From positions 248,001 to 312,000 of the forward strand of contig DASVQI010000024.1 of NCBI GenBank assembly GCA_036389255.1: 64,000 nucleotides of DNA, given 5' to 3'. Both the position numbers and the translations under genes were made by a program. This document shows positions 34,640-43,395 of this stretch, piece after piece. The stretch is from JACVRN01 sp036389255. Lineage in GTDB: Bacteria; Acidobacteriota; Blastocatellia; Pyrinomonadales; Pyrinomonadaceae. Within the stretch, counting starts at the first letter, position 1. Each line of letters opens with the position of its first letter. The notes below the pieces were generated by a model that saw nothing but the letters and a program-made list of their open reading frames with translations, did no database searches and was not told the DNA's origin.

Positions 34640-37162
34640 ATGCCAAAAGGAAACTGGAAAAGCCTGGCCTTTCTGGGAGCCGTCGCTCTGCTGGCCGGAG
34701 TCATCTTCCTCAACGCGCTTGCTTCGCTCGTCGGCCTTCCCCTGAACGGCTGGACGGGCTTGTTGCCGCTCACAGCGCTTCTGGTGCTGACAGTTGCGGC
34801 CAGCCGTTTCACAGTCTCAGTCATGAACGCTGACGGGGTCAGGCAGAGCACAAAATCCGTGGCCGACACCTTCATCTTTCTGGCGGCCATGATGTATGCC
34901 ACAGGCTCTACGGGCAAAGCGGCTCCGGCGGTTCTGCTGGCCGCAGTGGTAGGATTCATCACATCCTTGCGAGAAGCCGACAGGCGGCTCACCATCTTCA
35001 ACATCTCTGCTAGCGTTGTCTCCACATTCGTTGCCGCGTCGCTCTACGGGCTGCTGATTAACCTGATAGCCGTCAGAGGCTCGGCCCAATCGCTTACGCT
35101 GAACGAGTTGCTTCTGCCGGTCTGCGTCATGGCGCTCGCTCAATATTTTCTATGCACGATAGGCGTCGCGGCCTTCGTCGCTTTCGATTCAGGCAAGCCG
35201 CTGACGCTCTCGAAAGAGAGTCTTGTCTGGACTTCCATCACGCAGATTGCCGCAGCCGCCAGCGCGGGCTTATTCTACGCGGCGCTCGAAACACGCAGCT
35301 TCATACATCTGTTCGTAGGCGCGCTGATAACAGGGCTCGTCTACCTGCTTTACCGCTTCAATGACCAGCGCCTAGAAGAAGTTCGGCGCGCAGAGGCGGA
35401 CAAGGTGCTTCATGTACAGGAGATGGCAGACCTGCACATGAACACCATAGAATCTCTGGCCATAGCGATTGACGCCAAAGACCAGACGACTCACGGCCAC
35501 GTACGCCGCACGCAGATTTACGCCAAGGAGATGGGCAGGCTCTTGAAAGTCACGGAGGCCGAGTCGCAGGCGCTACTGGCAGGCGCTCTACTGCACGACG
35601 TTGGCAAGCTGGCCGTGCCCGAGTACATCCTGAACAAGCCCGGCAAGCTCACGGAATCCGAGTTTGCCAAGATGAAGATTCATCCGATTGTCGGCGCAGA
35701 GATTCTGAAGCGCGTCAACTTCCCTTACCCTGTCGAGGACATAGTCCGTTATCACCACGAAAAATGGGACGGCACCGGTTATCCGAAAGGCTTAAAGGGA
35801 GAGAACATTCCTCTGGTTGCGCGCATTATAGCTGTCGTTGATTTTTACGACGCGACGCGCTGCGACCGCCCGTATCGCAAGGGGATGAAGCGCGAGGACT
35901 CGATTTCTCTTCTGAAGAAGATGTCCGGAACGTCTTTCGACCCTCGCATAGTGGAGATGTTCACAGAGAACATAGAAGAGTTCGACCGTCTCATTGCCAG
36001 CCAGGACATAGAGGAACAGGTTCAGCCCGAACGGGAGGCTTATCATAACAACGCCAAGCCCGACACAGGGCTGGTGCCTGAAACGCTGGGCGAGCCTGAC
36101 AATCGTTCCGGCTTCCGCTCAATCACACAGGCACAGAGGGAGGTCTTCGCGCTTCATGAAATAGCGCAGACTATAGGCTCTTCTCTGAACCTGCACGATA
36201 CGGTCACGCTTGTCACAAGTAAGCTGCGAGCTATAGTTCCCTTCGACACCTGCACCATCTATATCGTGGATGATAAGAGCGGCAAGGCCGTGGCGATTCA
36301 CGTCGCGGGCGAGCACGCGGACACATTGCTGCGCCGCCGAATCAACGTGGGCGACGGTATCACGGGCTGGGTGATAGCCAATGCCAGAACCATGTGCAAC
36401 ACCTCGCCGGAGCTTGACCTTGTAGGCGTGCCGGAAGAGATAGCGAAGTCTGTGCTGGGCGTGCTGGTTGCTCCGCTCATCAATGAATCGGGGGCGTTCG
36501 GCGCAATCACGCTCTATTCAAAATCAATCGCGGCTTATTCAACCGAACACGTGCGGCTGCTGGAATCCGTCTCGCTGCACGCCTCTTCGGCGCTCAACAA
36601 CGCGATTACTTTCGAGAAGACGAGAGAGAGCGCGTTGACAGACCCGTTGACCGACTTGCCGAACGCGCGTGCCTTCTACATGTCGCTGCAACAGCGAGTG
36701 GCGGAATGCCAGCGCCTTAACCGCGAGCCGGTGACGATTCTCAGCATGGACTTGGACGACTTCAAGAAGGTCAACGACACGCACGGCCATGCCGTAGGCG
36801 ACCGGATGCTGGCGAGCGTGGCGGAGGTCATCAGAAAACAGTTGCGGCAGATGGATTTGCTGGCGCGCTATGCCGGTGACGAGTTCGTAGCGATTATGCC
36901 CATGGCTTCGGAAGATACGGCGGCGATTGTGGCCGAGCGCATACGCGCTGCCGTAGAGAAGCACGAGTTCACAGTCCGCACGGGCCGCACGGCGCGCGTG
37001 GGCTTGAGCATAGGCATTGCCAGCTTTCCAAGGGACGGCGAGACGGCAGAAGAGCTTTTGACCTCGGCCGACCGGAACATGCAGCGCGACAAGCACTCTC
37101 GCAAGCTGGGGCCGGCCATGACGCCAAACTCGAACATAGCTTCCATAGACATGCTTACCTGA
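34640..37162 (+). CDS. Membrane c-di-GMP enzyme with HD-GYP, GAF and GGDEF domains
   Basis: An 840-residue protein. Seven or so membrane helices (residues 10-250) lead to an HD-GYP phosphodiesterase with LLHDVGK near 317 and HHEKWDGTGYPKG near 372. A GAF domain follows at about 500-660. The C-terminal diguanylate cyclase has AGDEF in place of GGDEF near 743. It keeps the inhibitory RxxD site (RQMD) five residues before it. It could both make and degrade c-di-GMP. The ATG at 34640 is preferred to a TTG at 34601. A single-glycine change to AGDEF is tolerated in some active cyclases. Confidence 0.93.
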   Translation: MPKGNWKSLAFLGAVALLAGVIFLNALASLVGLPLNGWTGLLPLTALLVLTVAASRFTVSVMNADGVRQSTKSVADTFIFLAAMMYATGSTGKAAPAVLLAAVVGFITSLREADRRLTIFNISASVVSTFVAASLYGLLINLIAVRGSAQSLTLNELLLPVCVMALAQYFLCTIGVAAFVAFDSGKPLTLSKESLVWTSITQIAAAASAGLFYAALETRSFIHLFVGALITGLVYLLYRFNDQRLEEVRRAEADKVLHVQEMADLHMNTIESLAIAIDAKDQTTHGHVRRTQIYAKEMGRLLKVTEAESQALLAGALLHDVGKLAVPEYILNKPGKLTESEFAKMKIHPIVGAEILKRVNFPYPVEDIVRYHHEKWDGTGYPKGLKGENIPLVARIIAVVDFYDATRCDRPYRKGMKREDSISLLKKMSGTSFDPRIVEMFTENIEEFDRLIASQDIEEQVQPEREAYHNNAKPDTGLVPETLGEPDNRSGFRSITQAQREVFALHEIAQTIGSSLNLHDTVTLVTSKLRAIVPFDTCTIYIVDDKSGKAVAIHVAGEHADTLLRRRINVGDGITGWVIANARTMCNTSPELDLVGVPEEIAKSVLGVLVAPLINESGAFGAITLYSKSIAAYSTEHVRLLESVSLHASSALNNAITFEKTRESALTDPLTDLPNARAFYMSLQQRVAECQRLNREPVTILSMDLDDFKKVNDTHGHAVGDRMLASVAEVIRKQLRQMDLLARYAGDEFVAIMPMASEDTAAIVAERIRAAVEKHEFTVRTGRTARVGLSIGIASFPRDGETAEELLTSADRNMQRDKHSRKLGPAMTPNSNIASIDMLT

Positions 37163-37252
37163 AGAGGAAAACAACATCTATTCCCTGTAGGCGCATGCAG
37201 CCAGCTAATGCAGGCTCGCGTGCGCCTTCTCATTTACTTTTGCCGGGCGCTT

Positions 37253-37282
37253 TTGCACGCGGCTTCGCATCTCGCGTATAAT
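37253..37282 (+). promoter_or_regulatory. Strong sigma70-like promoter for the pyruvate dehydrogenase operon
   Basis: TTGCAC (37253-37258), an 18-base spacer and a perfect TATAAT (37277-37282). It leaves a leader of about 115 bases before pdhA. Confidence 0.6.
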
Positions 37283-37286
37283 CAAT

Positions 37287-37389
37287 CCCGCACGCAATAA
37301 GTTTTCAGTTTACAGAGTTACTTTTCCTCTTGCTGTCGTTTCACGCGAGGGGCTTATGCGTACTCTTTCAGTTGCGGCCTGCGTGCGGG
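37287..37389 (+). promoter_or_regulatory. Candidate structured leader of the pyruvate dehydrogenase operon
   Basis: CCCGCACGC (37287-37295) is an exact complement of GCGTGCGGG (37381-37389), closing about 100 bases between promoter and start codon. ATAAG (37297) can pair with CTTAT (37353) inside. The 3' arm lies 16 bases before the ATG, where it could affect initiation. I match it to no known riboswitch. Confidence 0.4.
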
Positions 37390-37405
37390 CGAGAGACTAA
37401 TCGAG

Positions 37406-38524
37406 ATGAGTAAACAAGCCAAACCTTCAACATCCCGCGCGCTGGCCGAGGATACCAACGCGGCGGGCGTACTCGACCGTGAAGTCACGGACGAGGTAAA
37501 TCCTTCGGAGCTTGAGCAGGAGCACTCCAAGCGCAAAGAGGAGCAGAAGCACCGCGTAGAGGCGATGGATAGAGAGCTTCTGCTGAACCTGCTGTACCAG
37601 ATGATTCTGATACGCCGGTTCGAGGAGAAATGCGCGGAGAGCTACTCCTTGGGCAAGATAGGCGGCTTCTGTCACCTGTACATCGGTCAGGAGGCCGTGG
37701 CCGTAGGCGCTATCTCTACTCTACGCAAAGACGATTACGTGCTGACAAGCTACCGCGAGCACGGGCAGGCCATAGCCAAAGGCGTATCGGCGGACGAGAT
37801 TATGGCCGAGCTTTACGGCAAGGCGGGCGGCTGCTCTTCCGGCAAAGGCGGCTCCATGCACCTGTTCGACGCGGACGTAAATTTTCTGGGCGGCCATGCC
37901 ATCGTCGGCGGACAGATTCCACTGGCGACGGGCGTAGCCTTCGCCGCCAAATATCAGGGCACAGACCGCGTCGCCATGTGCTTCTTCGGTGAAGCTGCGG
38001 TCAATCAGGGCGCGTTCCACGAATCGCTGAACCTTGCTCAGCTATGGAAGATTCCCTGCATCTACATCTGCGAAAACAACCAGTACGGCATGGGCACGTC
38101 ACTGAAGCGCGCGATGTCTTTGCAGGACGTTTCGCAGAAGGCTTGCGCCTACGAGGTTGCTTCGGAGTTCGTGGACGGCATGGACGTGCTGGCCGTGCGC
38201 GACGCGACTCTTCGCGCAGTCGAGCGCGGACGCGAACATTCCCTGCCGACGCTTCTGGAGATTCGCACCTATCGCTTCATGGGCCATTCCATGTCCGACC
38301 CCGGCAATTACCGCACGCGCGCAGAGATAGAAAAATATCAGGAGCGCGACCCCATCAAGCTCTTTACAGCGACTCTTAAAGAGACGGGCATCATAGACGA
38401 CGCAGGAATTCAGGAGATTGAGAAGCGTGTGCGCGAAGAAGTAGACCGCTCGGTGCGCTTCGCAGAAGAAAGCCCTGAGCCCGACCCGAAAGAGCTTTAC
38501 ACACACGTCTACAAAGAACAGTGA
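37406..38524 (+). CDS. pdhA: Pyruvate dehydrogenase E1 component, alpha subunit
   Basis: A 372-residue thiamine-diphosphate enzyme subunit. TPP binding is by GEAAVNQGAFHESLNLA and NNQYGMGT; the phosphorylation-type loop YRFMGHSMSDPG is present. With E1beta it decarboxylates pyruvate and acetylates the lipoyl group of E2. About 55 extra charged residues precede the usual start. Branched-chain 2-oxoacid specificity is possible, but gene order and sequence fit pyruvate best. The stop codon lies inside a palindrome. Confidence 0.95.
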   Translation: MSKQAKPSTSRALAEDTNAAGVLDREVTDEVNPSELEQEHSKRKEEQKHRVEAMDRELLLNLLYQMILIRRFEEKCAESYSLGKIGGFCHLYIGQEAVAVGAISTLRKDDYVLTSYREHGQAIAKGVSADEIMAELYGKAGGCSSGKGGSMHLFDADVNFLGGHAIVGGQIPLATGVAFAAKYQGTDRVAMCFFGEAAVNQGAFHESLNLAQLWKIPCIYICENNQYGMGTSLKRAMSLQDVSQKACAYEVASEFVDGMDVLAVRDATLRAVERGREHSLPTLLEIRTYRFMGHSMSDPGNYRTRAEIEKYQERDPIKLFTATLKETGIIDDAGIQEIEKRVREEVDRSVRFAEESPEPDPKELYTHVYKEQ

Positions 38525-38592
38525 CAAGTTACAAGTGACGAGTGACAAGCAAGAAGAGGCTTGTCTTAACCCGTCACTTGTAACTTGTCACT
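38520..38592. repeat. 21-bp perfect hairpin between pdhA and pdhB, covering the pdhA stop
   Basis: AGTGACAAGTTACAAGTGACG (38520-38540) shown in part, pairs exactly with 38572-38592; an inner GACAAGC/GCTTGTC pair extends it. It is internal to the operon and built from GTGACAAGT-type words. Confidence 0.85.
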
Positions 38593-38608
38593 CATCACTG
38601 AGGTAGAG

Positions 38609-39592
38609 ATGGCAGTTATCACAATACGAGAGGCTTTGAATCAGGCGCTGGCCGAAGAGATGCGGCGAGACGAGAACGTGTTTCTGATGGGCGAAGAGGT
38701 CGCTGCCTATCAGGGCGCATACAAGGTCACAAAGGGCTTGTTGCAGGAGTTCGGAGAAAAGCGTGTCATTGATACGCCGATTGTAGAGCTTGGCTTTGCG
38801 GGGCTCGGAGTGGGGGCGGCCATGGCTGGCCTTCGTCCCGTGGTCGAGTTCATGACCTTCAACTTCTCCATACTGGCAACGGATCAGATAATCAACTCCG
38901 CAGCCAAGATGCTCTACATGTCCGGCGGGCAGTTCAACATCCCGATTGTCTTTCGCGGCCCGAACGGCTCTGCATATCAAGTCTCTTCGCAGCACTCGCA
39001 GGCGATGGAATCATGGTACGCATACTTTCCCGGCATAAAGGTCGTGATGCCTTCGACGGCAGCAGACGCCAAAGGGCTTTTGAAGTCAGCCATACGCGAT
39101 GACAACCCGGTCATCTTCATGGAGCAGGAGCGCATGTACGGCAACAAGGGCGAGGTGCCGGACGACGAGGATTTCACTATCCCGCTCGGCGTGGCCGACA
39201 TCAAGCGCGAAGGCAAGGATGCCACAATCGTCGCTCGCTCTCTGATGGTTCCCGTAGCATTGAAGGCCGCCGAAGAGCTTGAGAAGCAGAACGTTTCCGT
39301 AGAGGTGATTGACCCGCGCACCATACGGCCTCTCGACATAGAAACCATCATCAACTCCGTGAAGAAGACGAACCGGCTTGTCATAGCCGAGGAATCGCAT
39401 CACTTCTGCGGAGTCGCGGCGGAGATTAGCGCGGAGGTCATGGAACGCGCCTTCGACTATCTAGATGCGCCCATCAAGCGCATCTCAGGCGCGGACGTTC
39501 CCATGCCCTACGCCAAGAATCTTGAGAATCTGGCAATCCCCGGCGTCAAGCAGATAGTGGACGCCGTGCGCGAAGTAGCTTACTTAGACTAG
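38609..39592 (+). CDS. pdhB: Pyruvate dehydrogenase E1 component, beta subunit
   Basis: A 327-residue subunit with the family start AVITIREALNQALAEEM, the TPP-side MGEEVAAYQGAYKVTKGL, and the C-terminal domain (VEVIDPRTIRPLD, EESHHFCG). It completes the active site with PdhA. The ATG at 38609 removes an N-terminal extension that would be encoded by the hairpin. Palindromes flank it on both sides inside the operon. Confidence 0.95.
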   Translation: MAVITIREALNQALAEEMRRDENVFLMGEEVAAYQGAYKVTKGLLQEFGEKRVIDTPIVELGFAGLGVGAAMAGLRPVVEFMTFNFSILATDQIINSAAKMLYMSGGQFNIPIVFRGPNGSAYQVSSQHSQAMESWYAYFPGIKVVMPSTAADAKGLLKSAIRDDNPVIFMEQERMYGNKGEVPDDEDFTIPLGVADIKREGKDATIVARSLMVPVALKAAEELEKQNVSVEVIDPRTIRPLDIETIINSVKKTNRLVIAEESHHFCGVAAEISAEVMERAFDYLDAPIKRISGADVPMPYAKNLENLAIPGVKQIVDAVREVAYLD

Positions 39593-39603
39593 GTGTCTGG
39601 TGC

Positions 39604-39679
39604 CGGGTGACGGGTTTCGGGGTAAAGAAAGAGAGCTGTTTTTTCTTTCCCCTTCGCCCGGCCCGATACCCGTCACCCG
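39604..39679. repeat. Intercistronic hairpin between pdhB and the E2 gene
   Basis: CGGGTGACGGGT (39604-39615) pairs exactly with ACCCGTCACCCG (39668-39679), and the inside also pairs imperfectly (GGGGTAAAGAAA with TTTCTTTCCCC). The word CGGGTGACGGG differs from those of the neighbouring hairpin. Confidence 0.8.
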
Positions 39680-39693
39680 AAGAGGATTTCTTA

Positions 39694-41061
39694 ATGGCAA
39701 CACAGGTGGTAATGCCGAAGCTGTCTCCGACGATGGAGGAGGGTCAGCTTGCGCGCTGGCTTAAGAAAGAGGGCGACACTGTCTCCATGGGCGAGCCTCT
39801 GGCGGAGATTGATACCGACAAGGCAACTATGGAGATGCAGTCGTTGGGCAACGGAGTCTTGCGAAAGATTCTGATTCAAGAGGGCGAAAGCGCGCCGCTC
39901 GGCCAGATAATAGCAATCATTGGCGAGGCCGATGAAGACATTTCCGCGCTCCTCTCGCAGGCCCAGTCCGGCAGCCAGAGCAATGCGAGCAACAAAGCAG
40001 AGAGCGCAGAGGCGGCTGCGGAAACGGGCGGGCAGGGCGATTCCGGCGAAGCGGCTCCGGCTGAACAGCAGGGCGCGGCTGGCGGCGGGGCTCCGGCCTC
40101 TCCTACCGGCAACGGCGCTGGCGCACAGAGTAGCGGCGACGGCGCAGACGCGGGGCGGCTCGTAGTCTCTCCGATTGCCGCGCGTATGGCCGCAGAGGCC
40201 GGAATCAACCTTCGCAGCCTGAAAGGAAGCGGCCCGTCCGGGCGCATCATCAAGCGCGACATAGAAGAGGCCATGAAGGCCGGGCAGACTCAGTCAGCAA
40301 CGAAAGAAGCGCCTTCAAGTCACCTGCGCGTCGTGGAATCTGCGGCTCCGGCGCAGCAGCCGGAAATCTTCGGCGCTTCTCCATACCGCGACGAGCCAAC
40401 GTCAGAGATTCGCCGCGTCATAGCGCGTCGTCTTGTCACCTCCATAGGCCCCGTGCCCCATTTCTTCCTTACTACGGAAATCGAGATGGACAACGTGGCC
40501 CAGATGCGTAGCTCCATCAAGGCCCTCGACCCGTCGCTGAAGATAAGCGTCAACGACATCATCATAAAAGTGGCGGCAGCCGCGCTTATTCAGCACCCGC
40601 AGGTCAATGCTTCCTTTCAGGAGAAGACGATTCGTTACTACGAGCGCGCGGACATAGGCGTCGCCGTAGCCATAGAAGACGGCTTGATTACTCCCGTCAT
40701 TCGCTCTGCTGACAGAAAATCCCTGTCTGAGATTGCTTCTGAAGTACGCGAGTTGGCCGAGCGCGCGCGCACTCGCAGGCTCAAGCCGGAAGAGTACACG
40801 GGCGCAACCTTCTCTATCAGCAATCTTGGGATGTTCGGCATCACGGAATTCACAGCCGTCATCAATCCGCCGGAAGCAGCCATCCTTGCCGTGGGCGAGA
40901 TGAAGCCGGAAGCTGTTGTGCGGGACGGGCAGGTGACTGTACGCCAAATCATGCGCGTCACAATGAGCTGCGACCATCGCGTCATTGACGGCGCAACGGG
41001 CGCGCAGTTCCTACAGACCTTCAAGCGCATACTCGAAAACCCGCTTTACCTCATTGTGTGA
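39694..41061 (+). CDS. pdhC: Pyruvate dehydrogenase E2, dihydrolipoamide acetyltransferase
   Basis: A 455-residue protein. One lipoyl domain has the modified Lys in IDTDKATMEM (near residue 43). A Gly/Ala/Ser/Gln linker leads to the E3/E1-binding domain (PIAARMAAEAGINL) and then the catalytic domain with ISNLGMFG and SCDHRVIDGA. The ATG at 39694 has AGAGGA upstream. E3 (dihydrolipoamide dehydrogenase) is not in the window and must be encoded elsewhere. Confidence 0.95.
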   Translation: MATQVVMPKLSPTMEEGQLARWLKKEGDTVSMGEPLAEIDTDKATMEMQSLGNGVLRKILIQEGESAPLGQIIAIIGEADEDISALLSQAQSGSQSNASNKAESAEAAAETGGQGDSGEAAPAEQQGAAGGGAPASPTGNGAGAQSSGDGADAGRLVVSPIAARMAAEAGINLRSLKGSGPSGRIIKRDIEEAMKAGQTQSATKEAPSSHLRVVESAAPAQQPEIFGASPYRDEPTSEIRRVIARRLVTSIGPVPHFFLTTEIEMDNVAQMRSSIKALDPSLKISVNDIIIKVAAAALIQHPQVNASFQEKTIRYYERADIGVAVAIEDGLITPVIRSADRKSLSEIASEVRELAERARTRRLKPEEYTGATFSISNLGMFGITEFTAVINPPEAAILAVGEMKPEAVVRDGQVTVRQIMRVTMSCDHRVIDGATGAQFLQTFKRILENPLYLIV

Positions 41062-41107
41062 CGGGCTCGGGCTGAAGAGAAATCTAAAGATGACTTAAGG
41101 AGGCGAC

Positions 41108-41287
41108 ATGGCGGAGCAGGAGAATCAGGGACAGAATCACCCCGCAGGCGACGAGGCAGACGAGACTCAAGACAAAGCCACGGACAATCAAAGCGGTCAA
41201 GGCAAGCAGAAGCCCGGCAATACTTCCAGCGCCGACCCTGAACAGTCGGGCGAAGGCACCGGCGCTAAGGCAGGCGAATACTCTTAG
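41108..41287 (+). CDS. 59-residue disordered hydrophilic protein
   Basis: A short gene reading MAEQENQGQNHPAGDE and ending GEGTGAKAGEYS, made almost only of Gln, Gly, Asp, Glu, Lys, Asn and Ser. It has a perfect AAGGAGG 3-4 bases from ideal spacing before the ATG, and it lies 46 bases after the E2 gene and before the operon terminator. It resembles hydrophilin-like or stress-protective peptides by composition, with no recognised family. Confidence 0.7.
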   Translation: MAEQENQGQNHPAGDEADETQDKATDNQSGQGKQKPGNTSSADPEQSGEGTGAKAGEYS

Positions 41288-41323
41288 AGCGTGTCTTATC
41301 TGAAAATCTGTTTGAGCCGCAGC

Positions 41324-41362
41324 AAAGAGGGATGGGAGAACAAGTTCCCTTCCTCTTTTCTT
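41324..41362 (+). terminator. Rho-independent terminator of the pyruvate dehydrogenase operon
   Basis: AAAGAGGGATGGGA (41324-41337) pairs with TTCCCTTCCTCTTT (41345-41358), one mismatch or bulge, followed by TCTTTTATC. Confidence 0.75.
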
Positions 41363-41430
41363 TTATCTGAAGCGGTGCGTGTTTTGAAGATTTGCCACGA
41401 GGGGAAAGTTTCTTGTTGAGAGAGCGCGGG

Positions 41431-42369
41431 ATGCGCGTGCGCCGGGCCGGGTATGCCCCGCACATTGCGCTTTTCATGGTGCAGGTCATGTTCGGCACCT
41501 GGCCTATCTTCGGCAAGATTGCCTTGCGTGCCCTGCCGTCAACCGTGCTTGTAGCCTTTCGTGTAAGCGGCGCGACCATTGCCTTTCTCATTCTTCAAAA
41601 ATTACTGGGAAGCTCCCCGTCAATAAGGCGCAGAGACTACGCGCGTCTTGCGCTCTACAGCCTCCTTGGCGTCGTCCTCAACCAGTTTCTCTTCGTCAAG
41701 GGGTTGTCATACACGACCGTTATCAACGCCACGCTTCTAGGCACGACCATCCCAATTTTCACGCTGCTGGTCTGTCTACTACTCGGACTAGACCGCGTCT
41801 CGCTGCGCAGAATCTGCGGCATCATTCTGGCGGCGGCAGGCGTAATCTACCTAGTAGACCCTATGCGAGCGGACTTCTCCGCCGACACTACGTTCGGCAA
41901 TATTCTGATTATCGCCAACTCCATCTCCTACGGCGCATACATAGCCATCTCTAAGGACATGCTGAAGCGTTACGGAGCGCTGACGGTCATCACATGGATT
42001 TTCATCTTCGGCACTCTCTTTACGCTGCCGGTCGGAGCATGGGGCGTGGCCGGGAACGAATCGGTTAAGCACGCGGGCGCGCTCATCTGGCTGGTGGTGC
42101 TCTATATCATTCTCGTCCCGACGGTCGGAGCATATTATCTGAACGCGTGGGCGCTGGCGCGTGTTGAGCCCAGCACGGTAGCCGTCTACATCTACCTACA
42201 GCCCCTGATTGCTTTCATACTCGCGCCGCTTCTGCTCAATGAGCCTCTTAACAGCCGCACGTGGATAGCCACGCTGCTGATTTTCGCGGGCGTCGCCATT
42301 GTCTCGCGCAGCACGCGCAGCGTCGCAATAGAAGAAGTGAGCGAGCACCCGGATGCGCTCAGCCATTAG
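41431..42369 (+). CDS. EamA/DMT-family membrane transporter
   Basis: A 312-residue protein with ten predicted membrane helices in two EamA repeats. The second repeat contains LNAWALARVEPSTVAVYIYLQP (in part LARVEPSTVAVYIYLQP), the family hallmark. Such transporters export amino acids, nucleotides or metabolites; the substrate cannot be told. The ATG at 41431 is chosen over a TTG at 41392. Confidence 0.9.
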   Translation: MRVRRAGYAPHIALFMVQVMFGTWPIFGKIALRALPSTVLVAFRVSGATIAFLILQKLLGSSPSIRRRDYARLALYSLLGVVLNQFLFVKGLSYTTVINATLLGTTIPIFTLLVCLLLGLDRVSLRRICGIILAAAGVIYLVDPMRADFSADTTFGNILIIANSISYGAYIAISKDMLKRYGALTVITWIFIFGTLFTLPVGAWGVAGNESVKHAGALIWLVVLYIILVPTVGAYYLNAWALARVEPSTVAVYIYLQPLIAFILAPLLLNEPLNSRTWIATLLIFAGVAIVSRSTRSVAIEEVSEHPDALSH

Positions 42370-42411
42370 AGTCTCTGCTACAATTCACCCGGCAGCATGG
42401 CTTAAGGCAAG

Positions 42412-43314
42412 ATGTCCACACCGTCTACGAAGAGAATAATTTTGACTGAGCGAGAAGAGCGTGAGAAGGTGCGCGCGGCTCAGCTCTCTATCTTAGCCGC
42501 CGCCTTTCTCATCGCGCTCAAGACCCTGACGGGCTTTCTCACGGGCTCAATCAGCGTCTGGGCGTCGCTGCTGGATTCCACTATGGACATCTTCGCCTCT
42601 CTGATTAACTTCTTCGCGGTGCGCGCCGCAGCCCGCCCCGCAGACGAAGACCACGCTTACGGCCACGGCAAGGCGGAATCGCTGGCCGGTCTTTTTCAAT
42701 CGCTGGTCATAGCCGCCTCCGGGCTTTTCCTCATCTGGGAAGCGGCGCGCAGGATAATCAAGCCACACCCAATAGGCTCCGAGCTGGTTGGCGTGGGCGT
42801 CATGCTCATAGCCATCTTCGTCAGCGCCGCTCTAGTCGTGCGGTTGCGCCGGGTGGCGCGTGAGACGGAATCGCCTGCACTTCTCTCGGACTCGCTGCAC
42901 TACGCCACTGACATCTACACAAACTCAGGCGCGCTACTGGCACTGGTCGTCGTCCTCCTGACGGGCTGGCTCATAGTTGACCCGCTCATCTCCATAGCGA
43001 TTGCGCTCTACATACTATGGTCAGCGCTCGGCGTGGGGCGCGAGGCCGTGGACGTGCTAATGGACAAGCGGCTGCCTCAGGAGATTGACGAACAGGTGGC
43101 GAGCGTCGTGGGCAGCTTCCGTGAGCAGGGAGTCATAGGCTTTCACGACCTTAGAACCCGCCGCTCGGGCTCGCAGAAATTTATAGACCTTCACTTGGAG
43201 ATAGAAAGAGACAAAAGGCTCGAAGACGCGCACGACCTTTCCGTCAGAGTCCTGCGCGCCATCGAAGCCAAAATCCCGCGCTCACACGTACAAATCCACA
43301 CAGACCCGGCATAA
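42412..43314 (+). CDS. Cation diffusion facilitator metal exporter (FieF-like)
   Basis: A 300-residue transporter. Six membrane helices carry the metal site as SLLDSTMD in helix 2 and HYATD in helix 5, the DxxxD/HxxxD arrangement of FieF/YiiP-type zinc or iron exporters. HAYGHGKAES follows helix 3. The C-terminal domain (FHDLRTRRSGSQKFIDLHLE) is the cytoplasmic metal-sensing dimer. It is followed by a perfect 19-bp hairpin. Confidence 0.94.
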   Translation: MSTPSTKRIILTEREEREKVRAAQLSILAAAFLIALKTLTGFLTGSISVWASLLDSTMDIFASLINFFAVRAAARPADEDHAYGHGKAESLAGLFQSLVIAASGLFLIWEAARRIIKPHPIGSELVGVGVMLIAIFVSAALVVRLRRVARETESPALLSDSLHYATDIYTNSGALLALVVVLLTGWLIVDPLISIAIALYILWSALGVGREAVDVLMDKRLPQEIDEQVASVVGSFREQGVIGFHDLRTRRSGSQKFIDLHLEIERDKRLEDAHDLSVRVLRAIEAKIPRSHVQIHTDPA

Positions 43315-43325
43315 AGGCAAACTCG

Positions 43326-43386
43326 AAAGAATTGATTCATCGGTTCATTGATTCAATGAATAAGTGTACCGATGAATCAATTCTTT
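43326..43386. terminator. 19-bp perfect hairpin at convergent gene ends
   Basis: Arms 43326-43344 and 43368-43386 are exact reverse complements; the loop itself holds TCATTGATTCAATGA, a second palindrome. It separates the CDF gene on + from the second mutS on -. Confidence 0.8.
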
Positions 43387-43395
43387 TCTGCCTTA

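Noticed and set aside
34292..34745. Two overlapping open frames on opposite strands sharing the peptide IVSLLPNMFGSRLT
   Set aside because: The shared peptide is produced by the 44-bp palindrome, which reads the same on both strands; it is not protein homology.
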